64,000 nucleotides of DNA from Sphingomonas panni (lineage in GTDB: Bacteria; Pseudomonadota; Alphaproteobacteria; Sphingomonadales; Sphingomonadaceae): positions 50,425-114,424 of the forward strand of contig NZ_JAKREU010000011.1 in NCBI RefSeq assembly GCF_022664435.1, given 5' to 3'. Shown here piece by piece: positions 41,323-49,324 of the stretch (position 1 is the first letter of the stretch; each line of letters opens with the position of its first letter). Below the pieces are notes generated by a model, which was not told the DNA's origin, made no database searches, and saw nothing but the letters and a program-made list of their open reading frames with translations. The position numbers and the translations under genes are program-made.

Positions 41323-42012
41323 TTACAGGCTGTAGCGATCGCAGGTCAGCGGCTGGCCCACGCTCGGCGACGGATTGGTGATACCGGTCGCCAATTCCCG
41401 ATTGTCGCGCACCACGAACGACGCGGTCTGGTGCAGCCGCCGCTCTCCCATGAAATAGCGCGAGATCAGCGGCTGATAGTCGTAGTTGATCTCGACGAAG
41501 ATCACCGCCGCATTGGGTGGCGCGATGACCTTGGTCCCGCCGATGCCCATGCCGGTGAAGCTGCTGCCGCTCGTTCCACCGTCACCGGCGCGGCCATAGC
41601 TTGAATCATAGCCCACGCCTGATTTCATCCCGACGCAACGTTGCCAGTGAATCCACTGGGAACCGTTCTTGGTCTCAAGGCTGGAAATGGTGATGCGGCC
41701 GTTGGTGGTAAGCGACAGGTTCTTGGCCTGCTGTCGCAAGCCTTCGATGACCTCACCGATATCGGCTTCGCGCAATTGCTGCGTCGCGATGGTGGTGTCG
41801 ACGCCGACACGCGAGATATTGTCGGCCAGCGCGAGCGTCGTCTGGCTGAGCCGCAACTGGGTGATGCCGAAGTTGCACAGTTCGACCGCATACAGGCCGA
41901 TCGGCAGCACGACCGGCAGCGCCAGAGCGAATTCGAGCATCGCCACGCCGCGCCGTTCGCGCAGGAGACGGCCGAGGCGGGACCGGGTCGGAGCGGGGGA
42001 GGTCAGTCGCAT
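41323..42012 (-). CDS. TadE-like pseudopilin (first copy)
   Basis: 229 residues. A short basic start (RSRLGRLLRERRGVAMLEFA) is followed by a single hydrophobic helix with Glu27, the position of the Glu in class III pilin-type processing (GVAMLEFALALPVVL). The long C-terminal domain is extracytoplasmic. TadE-like proteins are minor pilins or scaffold parts of Tad/Flp pili. Its start overlaps the stop of the second TadE-like gene by 10 bp. No prepilin peptidase or other tad genes are in the window. Confidence 0.85.
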   Translation of the reverse strand: MRLTSPAPTRSRLGRLLRERRGVAMLEFALALPVVLPIGLYAVELCNFGITQLRLSQTTLALADNISRVGVDTTIATQQLREADIGEVIEGLRQQAKNLSLTTNGRITISSLETKNGSQWIHWQRCVGMKSGVGYDSSYGRAGDGGTSGSSFTGMGIGGTKVIAPPNAAVIFVEINYDYQPLISRYFMGERRLHQTASFVVRDNRELATGITNPSPSVGQPLTCDRYSL

Positions 42013-42587
42013 ATCGTCTCCGGCGCATCGACGCCTTGCAGGCCATAGGGCTGGTTCTTGAGCGCGGTGGTTGACGAGATTTCCTGCGTCGGCGGCAGGC
42101 CCAGCAGGCCCGATAGCGGAAACAGCCGGGGATAGGTGATCCGCATGGTGTAGACGGTGACGTCGTTCGCGCCGCCCTGTCCGTCATTGCCGGGGTCGGT
42201 GTCCCAGCGCTTGTTGCCGTTGATGTCGGAAAAGCATTCGCCGGGATCATAGCGGTTGTTGTGGTTCGCATCGTCGAACGTTTCGGGCGCAATGCTGGCA
42301 AATCCGCGATAGAATTTGCGGCTGCTCTCCCACGTCAGGTTATTCGCCACCGGGCGCATCTGGGCAACGACGGTCGCGTCCATCTTGGCCAGGGTATCGG
42401 CCTTGCTGTTTCCCTCCAGCGTGCCGCGCCGCGCCGCCTGTTGCACCGCACCGGTCAGGATCGCCTGAACATAGGAGCGGTAGCACAGGTCGAACAGGCC
42501 CATCAGCAGCAGCAGCAGGACAGGCGCGATCAGGGCGAATTCGACCAACGTCGCCCCGCGCCGGTCGCCAAGGACGCGCCGGATCAT
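42003..42587 (-). CDS. TadE-like pseudopilin with calcium-loop-like motifs
   Basis: 194 residues. N-terminus RRGATLVEFALIAPVLLLL has the pseudopilin helix with Glu16. Residues 106-117 read DANHNNRYDPGE, an exact D-x-N-x-N-x3-D-x2-E loop. Residues 121-129 read DINGNKRWD, a second partial loop. Such loops bind calcium in EF-hands and dockerins, so the extracytoplasmic part may be calcium-stabilised. Start ATG 42587 overlaps the stop of the vWA gene as ATGA. Confidence 0.85.
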   Translation of the reverse strand: MIRRVLGDRRGATLVEFALIAPVLLLLLMGLFDLCYRSYVQAILTGAVQQAARRGTLEGNSKADTLAKMDATVVAQMRPVANNLTWESSRKFYRGFASIAPETFDDANHNNRYDPGECFSDINGNKRWDTDPGNDGQGGANDVTVYTMRITYPRLFPLSGLLGLPPTQEISSTTALKNQPYGLQGVDAPETICD

Positions 42588-44560
42588 TTCGATACCCGCA
42601 GCTTGGCGATCTGTGCTGCGATGTTGCTGAACGCGGTGTTGAGCTGCGCGGTATTGGCCGCCTGGAACGCACGTCCGTTGGCCGCGCATTGTTCGAGCAT
42701 CGGCGTTAGCGTCGTGCCGAAGGCGATGACCCAGACGGTGATGTTCTTGCGGCGCGCGACATCGCACAATGCAGTTAATCGATTTGCGACGATCGTGTTC
42801 TGCTGTGCATCGGTGGGCATTCCGTTGGTGCGACGCTGATCGAGTGCGGACAGGCCGTACGCGTCATAGATTTGGCGCCCGGTATCCGTCTGACCGTCGG
42901 TCATGAAGATCAGGTGACGCGAAATCTGGCTGCCGTTCGGCGCAGAGGCATTCTCACTGGCGAAGAGGCCGGTCGGCGACAACAAGCGCAGACCCCAGAG
43001 GAAACCGATGTCGTGATACGTACCGCCACCGACCGTCAGCGTGTTCACATAGGTCTCCAGCTGGCTGCGGGTGGGCATCTGCAACTTCTGGGCGGGGCTG
43101 GGGCAATAGGCGAGACGGTTACCGTTGACGTTATAGTCGGCAATATTTTGGTAGTTCGACGTCGTCCTGACCGATTGGGTCTGCCAATTGTCGATGTTAT
43201 AGCGGGCGTACACGACGGCGGGTAGCCACGGCTTCCACTGCGTTGCCGGATCGGACGTCGGGATCATGTCGACATCAAGATCATAGGCTGCGGTGGGAAT
43301 GGTGGGATAGGTGTCCTGTTTGACGGTCTGGCGTTCCTCTATGCACGCGGATGATGCATTCCACGAAACATTACGAAACGTATGGTTGTTTCCGACCTGT
43401 ACGCTGATCGTGCCCCCGCTTACCGTCGACCCACTGCCCTTCAGTGCCCGGACGTCATACCTGACTGGCTGATAGCTCCAGAAATAGTTGGTAGTGGTTG
43501 TGGTGGTCGTCTTGCCCTTGTTCGGGTTCGGCTTGCGGTAATCGGTTCGCGTCTGAGTCGTGTTGCTGAACCAGTCCTCGGTAATCGTACAAATCCCGTT
43601 CGCCAGTGAGGCGTAGAACTTGCTGCCGGTAATCCTCCATCGACTGAACTGTGACTGACGACCGTCCGCCGGTCCGGTCCAGTTGCTATATTCGATCGGC
43701 GTCTCTTGATAGGTGTTATTGGGCGCGGCACACGTTTCGGCCGGGGCGCTCGATTTGCGGCGACCGGTGTCTCCACTTTCCTTGGTCCAGCCGGACCAGC
43801 CATCCCACACATACGGGTTGTTGTCGGTCGACGTCCAACTGGAAGTGGTAGTCCCGTCCGGAATCCGCGACTGGTACGTCCATTCATCAGCCACCCATTC
43901 GGGCTTGAGCAACATGCCGACATTGACGTTGGACGAATAGGGCACGGCGCCATAGCGGACCTCCGTACCCGGCTTCTTCGCGGCTTCCACCGTGTCGTAG
44001 AAATTGACGACCGCGTTGCGCAGGCCGGTGATCTTGTTCGCGCTGTCGCCCGGATTGGTGTCGGCCATCGACCCGGTGGTGTCGAGGACGAACATGATGT
44101 CGAGGTTCGGGATTTCCAGCTTCGCCTCGCACGTCACCGCGATGTTGACCGGCGCGAAGCCGGCCATCTTCATCAGCGTCATAGGCACGGTCGCGCTCGC
44201 GGTGCCCGCGACCTGATTTTCGGGCGTCCGGACCGGCACGAAGGACGGGGATTGCGATCCCATCATCCCGGCCTTGAAGTTGTTTGCGAAGAAGGCCCGT
44301 GCCTGTTGCTGCGCATTGGCGTTGAAATCGGTGCCGTTCATGAACTTGCGGCCGGCCAGCACGCCGGCGTCGCATGCCTGTTGCAGGCGGACCTTCACAT
44401 AATAGACGCGCGCCGTGTCGATCGCCGATCCGGCGATGCCGACCAGCGGCACCAGCGCGATCGCCATCATCGCCAGCGTATTGCCGCGGCGATCGCGTGC
44501 CAGCCGGCCGAGGATGCCCCCGGTCCGTACCTTTTCCTGCTCGCCTGCCGATCCGCTCAT
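42584..44560 (-). CDS. TadG-like protein with vWA domain
   Basis: 658 residues. The N-terminus has one TadE/TadG helix after RLARDRRGNTLAMMAIALVP. A von Willebrand A domain follows, with the metal site DTTGSM near residue 160 (LDIMFVLDTTGSMAD) and a second conserved aspartate at FMTDGQTDT. A large Trp/Asn-rich insertion splits the vWA fold. ATG 44560 is used; the true start may be a few codons upstream at MRRVRLL. Much longer in-frame upstream extension overlaps the plus-strand phytoene-synthase-like gene and is rejected. It heads the three-gene Tad operon. Confidence 0.85.
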   Translation of the reverse strand: MSGSAGEQEKVRTGGILGRLARDRRGNTLAMMAIALVPLVGIAGSAIDTARVYYVKVRLQQACDAGVLAGRKFMNGTDFNANAQQQARAFFANNFKAGMMGSQSPSFVPVRTPENQVAGTASATVPMTLMKMAGFAPVNIAVTCEAKLEIPNLDIMFVLDTTGSMADTNPGDSANKITGLRNAVVNFYDTVEAAKKPGTEVRYGAVPYSSNVNVGMLLKPEWVADEWTYQSRIPDGTTTSSWTSTDNNPYVWDGWSGWTKESGDTGRRKSSAPAETCAAPNNTYQETPIEYSNWTGPADGRQSQFSRWRITGSKFYASLANGICTITEDWFSNTTQTRTDYRKPNPNKGKTTTTTTTNYFWSYQPVRYDVRALKGSGSTVSGGTISVQVGNNHTFRNVSWNASSACIEERQTVKQDTYPTIPTAAYDLDVDMIPTSDPATQWKPWLPAVVYARYNIDNWQTQSVRTTSNYQNIADYNVNGNRLAYCPSPAQKLQMPTRSQLETYVNTLTVGGGTYHDIGFLWGLRLLSPTGLFASENASAPNGSQISRHLIFMTDGQTDTGRQIYDAYGLSALDQRRTNGMPTDAQQNTIVANRLTALCDVARRKNITVWVIAFGTTLTPMLEQCAANGRAFQAANTAQLNTAFSNIAAQIAKLRVSK

Positions 44561-44670
44561 GCCCCGCCCAGTCCAATCACCAAGGCGCAGGAGTCGCACC
44601 CTGCGCATATCACAGGGTTTCATGCCCGATCGGGGTTGACGGAAGTTTAAGACGCGGGCTGAACGCCGCA

Positions 44671-45309
44671 ATGCACCATGATCCCGAACGCGATCTCGCC
44701 CTGGCCTATGCCCCCGATGACGGCCGCCGTGCCGCCTTGTCCGCGTTGCTGGCACTCGACGCGGCGCTGGGCGATGTCGTGCGGTCGACGACGCAGCCGG
44801 CGCTGGGGCAGATTCGGCTGGCATGGTGGCGCGAACAGCTGGCGAAGCTGGACGATGCGCCACCGCCGGCGATGCCGGTGCTGGAGGCACTTGCCGCGCA
44901 CGTTCTGCCGCGGGGCGTGGGCGGTGTGGCATTGTCGGGGATCGTCGATGGTTGGGACGTGCTGATCGAGGAAGAGACCTTGAAGGATGGCGCGCTCGAC
45001 CGTTTTGCGAGCCTGCGGGGCGGGCGGCTGTTCGCACTGGCGGCTGGGGTGCTGGGCGGTGATGTGGCGAAGACGACCCGGCTGGGGCAGGGATGGGCGC
45101 TGTTCGACCTTGCCCGACACCAGAGCGACCCGCAGATTGCCGCCCGCGCGGATACGCTGGCGGCGAAGGCGCTGTCCGGCCCGTTGGCCGGGGTGGCGCG
45201 GTCCCTGGGAATGTTGGCGCTGTCCGCCCGGCTGGAACTGGCCGGGGTGCCGCAGGGCGGGCCGAAGCGCGCGGCGCGACTGATGTGGTTCGGGCTTGCC
45301 GGTCGGTAA
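44671..45309 (+). CDS. Short squalene/phytoene synthase-like protein
   Basis: 212 residues, clearly shorter than the usual 270-350. The sequence ALGQIRLAWWREQLAKLDDA and FASLRGGRLFALAAGVLGG fit the trans-isoprenyl synthase helical fold. However, the catalytic DxxxD aspartate motifs could not be located, so it resembles the non-catalytic, assembly-factor-like members (NDUFAF6 type) rather than carotenoid enzymes. No other isoprenoid genes are nearby. The start is ATG 44671; it is divergent from the Tad operon. Confidence 0.65.
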   Translation: MHHDPERDLALAYAPDDGRRAALSALLALDAALGDVVRSTTQPALGQIRLAWWREQLAKLDDAPPPAMPVLEALAAHVLPRGVGGVALSGIVDGWDVLIEEETLKDGALDRFASLRGGRLFALAAGVLGGDVAKTTRLGQGWALFDLARHQSDPQIAARADTLAAKALSGPLAGVARSLGMLALSARLELAGVPQGGPKRAARLMWFGLAGR

Positions 45310-45350
45310 GCGCTGCAGTGTAACGGCACCAAGCAAGGGGGGAGCGGGCG

Positions 45351-45818
45351 ATGTGGCGATTCTTGGCAGGAGTGGGTTCGGCACTGGCGCTGGTCGCGGC
45401 GGGACTGTTCCTGTTTCGCAGCGATGCGGCAACCGAGAAGCTGCCGCCCGCGCCGCGCATGGCGGCGGCGGGATCTCTCGAATCGGAACCTGCCTTGCCC
45501 GACGATCCGCCCGCAGCGACCCCGCGGACGCGCGAGCAGAAGCGCTTTGACCGCTATGACAAGGATCGCGACGGTCGCATCACGCGCGACGAATATCTCG
45601 CGTCACGGCGGAAAGCCTATGCGAAGCTCGACGCCAATGGCGACGGACGGCTGAGCTTCGATGAATGGGCGTCCAAGACCACGACCAAGTTCGCGACCGC
45701 CGACAAGGGGCGGGATGGCGCATTGGACGCTGCCGAGTTCGCGACGACGGCGGTAAAGCGCAAGGCGGCGCGGCGGGTGAACTGCCCGCCACCGGCAGCC
45801 GCTGCCGAAGAAGGTTGA
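45351..45818 (+). CDS. EF-hand calcium-binding exported protein
   Basis: 155 residues. A signal anchor (residues 3-22) precedes a Pro/Ala region. Three EF-hand loops follow: 70-81 DKDRDGRITRDE, 94-105 DANGDGRLSFDE and 118-129 DKGRDGALDAAE, all with canonical D1-D/N3-D5-E12 positions, apart from Gly in place of Asp/Asn at loop 3 position 3. It is probably a periplasmic calcium sensor or buffer. The stop TGA lies inside the palindrome upstream of the MerR gene. Confidence 0.88.
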   Translation: MWRFLAGVGSALALVAAGLFLFRSDAATEKLPPAPRMAAAGSLESEPALPDDPPAATPRTREQKRFDRYDKDRDGRITRDEYLASRRKAYAKLDANGDGRLSFDEWASKTTTKFATADKGRDGALDAAEFATTAVKRKAARRVNCPPPAAAAEEG

Positions 45819-45830
45819 CGTTCACGTCAA
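45815..45830. promoter_or_regulatory. Palindromic operator before the MerR gene
   Basis: TTGACGTTCACGTCAA is a 16-bp palindrome (two imperfect central bases) resembling the ACGT-centred operators of LiuR-type MerR regulators. It spans the stop of the EF-hand gene and lies 20 bp before ATG 45850. Its TTGACG half can double as a -35 element. Confidence 0.55.
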
Positions 45831-45849
45831 CGTAAATTAGCGTCAGGGC

Positions 45850-46293
45850 ATGGAAGCATCCCATGCCCTGCGTGTCGAGTCGACCGAAGCGGACCGCTTT
45901 TCGATCACCGACCTGTGCAACGAATTCGGCGTCACCGCGCGGGCGCTGCGCTTCTATGAGGATGAAGGGCTGATCGCGCCCGAGCGGCGGGGGCTTGCCC
46001 GTATCTATTCGCAGCGCGATCGTGCGCGGCTGGCGTGGATCCTGCGCGGCAAGCGCGTCGGGTTCAGCCTCGCCGAAATTCGCGAGATGATCGACCTGTA
46101 CGATATCGGCGACGGCCGCGTCGTGCAGCGACAGGTGACGGTCCAGAAATGCCGCGACCGGATCGCCCTGCTGGAAAACCAGCGGCGCGATATCGACGCC
46201 GCCATCGCCGAACTCAGCGACTTCGTGACCACCATCAAAGCGCTCCCCCTACAGGCCGCCCCGTCAGAGGGCGCATCCCCGGAGAAGGATTGA
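45850..46293 (+). CDS. MerR family transcriptional regulator (LiuR-like)
   Basis: 147 residues. The winged HTH is at about 18-60 (FSITDLCNEFGVTARALRFYEDEGL), followed by a long dimerisation helix (about 90-130, VQKCRDRIALLENQRRDIDAAI). There are no cysteines in metal-binding positions, so it is not a metal sensor. Together with the adjacent acyl-CoA dehydrogenase it fits the LiuR/PsrA-like role of controlling fatty or branched-chain acid breakdown. The upstream palindrome is probably its own site. ATG 45850 gives a very short leader. Confidence 0.85.
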   Translation: MEASHALRVESTEADRFSITDLCNEFGVTARALRFYEDEGLIAPERRGLARIYSQRDRARLAWILRGKRVGFSLAEIREMIDLYDIGDGRVVQRQVTVQKCRDRIALLENQRRDIDAAIAELSDFVTTIKALPLQAAPSEGASPEKD

Positions 46294-46297
46294 TCCC

Positions 46298-48100
46298 ATG
46301 CCCAGCTATGTTCCGCCGGTTCGCGACACCCGCTTCATCCTCGACCATGTCCTGAAGATCGGCGACCATGCCGCGCTGCCCGGTTTCGCCAATGCGACGC
46401 CGGACACCGTAGAGGCGGTGCTGGAGGAGGGCGGTCGCTTCGTCGCCGAAGTGCTGTTCCCGCTCAACGCCTCGGGCGATCAGCAGGGCTGCACCCGCCA
46501 TGCCGATGGCAGCGTGACGACCCCGGACGGGTTCAAGGACGCCTATCGCCAGTTCGTCGAATCGGGCTGGGGCACGCTGTCGGCACCGGAAGCGTTCGGC
46601 GGGCAGGCGATGCCGCATGTCGTGGCGACCGCGTTCGAGGAATATCTGATCTCCGCCAACATGGCGTTCGCGATGTATCCGGGGCTGACGCATGGCGCGA
46701 TCGCCGCGCTGCTGGTCAAGGGCAGTCCGGAACAGCAGGCGATGTATGTGCCCAAGATGGTGTCGGGCGAATGGGGCGGCACCATGAACCTGACCGAACC
46801 GCAATGCGGCACCGATCTGGGCCTCATCAAGACGCGCGCCGTGCCGAACGACGACGGGTCGTGGGCGATCACCGGCACGAAGATCTTCATCTCGTCGGGC
46901 GAGCATGACCTGACCGACAACATCATCCACCTCGTCCTTGCCAAGACGCCGGGCGCGCCGGAAAGCTCGAAGGGGATTTCGCTGTTCGTGGTGCCCAAGT
47001 TCCTGGTGAACGAGGACGGATCGCTGGGCGAACGCAATCCGGTGACCTGCGGATCGATCGAACACAAGATGGGCATTCATGCCAATTCGACCTGCGTCAT
47101 GAACTATGACGGGGCGAAGGGCTGGCTGGTCGGCGAGGAGATGAAGGGCCTTGCCGCGATGTTCATCATGATGAACGCAGCGCGGCTGGGCGTGGGCCTG
47201 CAGGGGCTGGGCGTGGCCGAGACGGCGTACCAGAACGCCGTCATCTATGCCGGCGACCGGCGGCAGGGGCGGGCGCTGACCGGCCCGAACGAGCCGGGCG
47301 AAAAGGCCGATACGCTGTTCGTCCATCCCGATGTCCGGCGGATGCTGATGGAGGGCAAGGCGCTGACAGAGGGCCTGCGTGCGCTGTGCCTGTGGGGCGC
47401 GTTGCAGGTCGACCTGGCGCATATGAGCGAGGATGCCGCGACGCGCGAACTGGCCGACGACCTCGTGTCGCTGCTGACCCCGGTCATCAAGGGCTATGGC
47501 ACCGACAAGGGTTATGACGTCGCGACCAATGCGCAGCAGGTTTATGGCGGTCATGGCTACATCGCCGAATGGGGCATGGAGCAATATGTCCGCGATGCCC
47601 GGATCGCGATGATCTATGAAGGCACCAACGGCGTGCAGGCGATGGATCTGGTCGGGCGCAAGCTGGCGCAGAATGGTGGCCGCGCGATCCAGCATTTCTT
47701 CCGTATCGTCGGCGAGGAGATCGCGGTCGCCAAGGGTGCCGAGGCGACCCGCGACTTCGCCGAGCGGCTGGAGCGGGGGCTGAAGGACCTGCAGGCGGCG
47801 ACGATGTGGTTCATGGCCAACGGGATGCAGAACCCCAACCATGTCGGCGCGGGTGCGCATTCCTACATGCACATCATGGGCATCGTCGCGACGGGCCTGA
47901 TGTGGCTGCGGATGCTGACCGCGGCGGAAGCACTGGCGGCGTCGGGCGAGGGCGATCCGGCGTTCATCGAGGGCAAGCGGGTGACCGCGCGCTTCTATGC
48001 CGAGCGGATCATTCCGGACGCGAGCGCGCTGCGGCGCAAGATCGAGGGCGGGGCGGATGCCGTGATGGCGCTCGACCCGGCATTGTTCGCGCGGGGGTAA
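46298..48100 (+). CDS. Acyl-CoA dehydrogenase (DmdC-type)
   Basis: 600 residues, longer than simple acyl-CoA dehydrogenases because of a C-terminal extension (about 470-600) as in DmdC-like and long-chain enzymes. FAD-binding segments are MNLTEPQCGTDLGLIKTRAV and WAITGTKIFISSGEHD. The catalytic base region is IAMIYEGTNGVQAMDLVGRK, with the Glu of YEGTNG. It would oxidise acyl-CoA thioesters in the cytoplasm; the chain specificity is unknown. It follows the MerR gene by 4 bp and is presumably controlled by it. Confidence 0.92.
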   Translation: MPSYVPPVRDTRFILDHVLKIGDHAALPGFANATPDTVEAVLEEGGRFVAEVLFPLNASGDQQGCTRHADGSVTTPDGFKDAYRQFVESGWGTLSAPEAFGGQAMPHVVATAFEEYLISANMAFAMYPGLTHGAIAALLVKGSPEQQAMYVPKMVSGEWGGTMNLTEPQCGTDLGLIKTRAVPNDDGSWAITGTKIFISSGEHDLTDNIIHLVLAKTPGAPESSKGISLFVVPKFLVNEDGSLGERNPVTCGSIEHKMGIHANSTCVMNYDGAKGWLVGEEMKGLAAMFIMMNAARLGVGLQGLGVAETAYQNAVIYAGDRRQGRALTGPNEPGEKADTLFVHPDVRRMLMEGKALTEGLRALCLWGALQVDLAHMSEDAATRELADDLVSLLTPVIKGYGTDKGYDVATNAQQVYGGHGYIAEWGMEQYVRDARIAMIYEGTNGVQAMDLVGRKLAQNGGRAIQHFFRIVGEEIAVAKGAEATRDFAERLERGLKDLQAATMWFMANGMQNPNHVGAGAHSYMHIMGIVATGLMWLRMLTAAEALAASGEGDPAFIEGKRVTARFYAERIIPDASALRRKIEGGADAVMALDPALFARG

Positions 48101-48125
48101 TTCACCCCGGGGGCGTTCGAAAACG

Positions 48126-48153
48126 CGTCACCCCAGCCTGCGCTGGGGTGACG
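48126..48153. terminator. Hairpin between acyl-CoA dehydrogenase and purC
   Basis: CGTCACCCCAGC (48126-48137) pairs perfectly with GCTGGGGTGACG (48142-48153) over a 4-nt loop. It sits between convergent genes and is followed by a T/A-rich stretch on the plus strand. Confidence 0.65.
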
Positions 48154-48175
48154 GTTATTACTGAGGTGTCGAGTC

Positions 48176-48955
48176 TTACTTCTCGCGCTTCTTGCGATGC
48201 GTTTCGAGGTCGAGCACCGCCGAATCGGCTCCTTCGGGCAACAGGCCCAGCCGCCGTGCGACCTCCTGATAGGCCTCGACTTCGCCACCCAGGTCGCGAC
48301 GGAAGCGATCTTTGTCGAGCTTTTCGTTAGTGGTCATGTCCCACAGGCGGCAACCATCCGGGCTGATCTCGTCCGCCAGGATGATCCGGCTGAAATCATT
48401 GTCCCAGATGCGGCCGAATTCGAGCTTGAAATCGACCAGGCGGATGTTGATCGCCGCGAACATGCCCGACAGGAAGTCGTTCACGCGGATCGCCATGTCG
48501 GCCATCTCGTGCAGTTCGTCCTGCGCGGCCCAGCCGAAGCACAGGATATGTTCGTCCGAGACCATCGGATCGCCGAGCGCGTCGTCCTTGTAATAATATT
48601 CGATGATCGTGCGGGGGAGCTGCTGGCCCTCTTCGATGCCCAGCCGCTTGCTGATCGAACCGGCGGCGACGTTGCGTACGACGACCTCGATCGGGACGAT
48701 CTCGACCTGACGGATCAGCTGCTCGCGCATGTTCAGGCGGCGGATGAAGTGCGTCGGCACGCCGATATTGCCGAGCAGCGTGAAGACATGCTCGGAAATC
48801 CGGTTGTTCAGCACGCCCTTGCCGTTGATCGTACCCTTTTTCTGGGCATTGAAGGCGGTGGCGTCGTCCTTGAAATACTGGATCAGCGTACCCGGTTCCG
48901 GACCCTCATAGAGGATCTTTGCCTTGCCTTCGTAGATCTGGCGGCGGCGAGCCAT
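48176..48955 (-). CDS. purC: Phosphoribosylaminoimidazole-succinocarboxamide synthase
   Basis: 259 residues. SAICAR synthase of purine synthesis. It starts ARRRQIYEGKAKILYEGPEP, with FNAQKKGTINGKGVLNN, IVPIEVVVRNVAAGSISKRL and the ATP-binding VDFKLEFGRIWD. The C-terminus is basic (LDLETHRKKREK). ATG 48955 is the canonical start; an upstream in-frame ATG at 49048 would add 31 poorly coding residues. It shares the hairpin at 48126-48153 with the convergent dehydrogenase. Confidence 0.97.
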   Translation of the reverse strand: MARRRQIYEGKAKILYEGPEPGTLIQYFKDDATAFNAQKKGTINGKGVLNNRISEHVFTLLGNIGVPTHFIRRLNMREQLIRQVEIVPIEVVVRNVAAGSISKRLGIEEGQQLPRTIIEYYYKDDALGDPMVSDEHILCFGWAAQDELHEMADMAIRVNDFLSGMFAAINIRLVDFKLEFGRIWDNDFSRIILADEISPDGCRLWDMTTNEKLDKDRFRRDLGGEVEAYQEVARRLGLLPEGADSAVLDLETHRKKREK

Positions 48956-49048
48956 GCGATTCCCTTCAACGAAACGGCATGGGCCAGAGCTTTGTGTCCG
49001 GCCCCCTGCGGAAAGCCGCCGCATAGCCGATGGGCGTCGCCCGCGCAA

Positions 49049-49225
49049 TCAGCCCGCGTGGGTGGCCTGCATCGGCAGCAGCGGACGAACGCGCCGCCAC
49101 AGTAACAACGCGAAAAGTGCCAGTGCCAATGGCGGCAGCGCGAGGCCGATCAGCGCAAGCGCGGCGCCGAACGTCCAGCGCGCGACGCCCAACCGTTCGC
49201 AGGCGGCGGCGTGTGCTTCCGGCAT
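49049..49225 (-). CDS. Small hydrophobic protein
   Basis: 58 residues from ATG 49225. The sequence PEAHAAACERLGVARWTFG is followed by one membrane helix (ALALIGLALPPLALALFALL) and a short basic C-terminus ending in MQATHAG. The reading frame stays open and coding-like upstream (GVAFGHGYGFRLTAARIAS) to the TGA that ends the esterase gene, with no usable start codon there. The true N-terminus may therefore be non-standard or the gene may be a shortened remnant. Not recognised. Co-directional with the esterase. Confidence 0.5.
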   Translation of the reverse strand: MPEAHAAACERLGVARWTFGAALALIGLALPPLALALFALLLWRRVRPLLPMQATHAG

Positions 49226-49324
49226 TGATGCGATCCGCGCGGCGGTTAGGCGGAAGCCGTAGCCATGGCCGAAAGCGACACCCGGTGCGGCAGTGACGTC
49301 GCCTTCCGGCGTGGCGGGTTCGGA

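Noticed and set aside
44561..45460. Upstream extension of the TadG-like gene
   Set aside because: The added 300 codons are Arg/Pro/Ser-rich and antisense to the phytoene-synthase-like gene; the pilin-type N-terminus begins near 44560.
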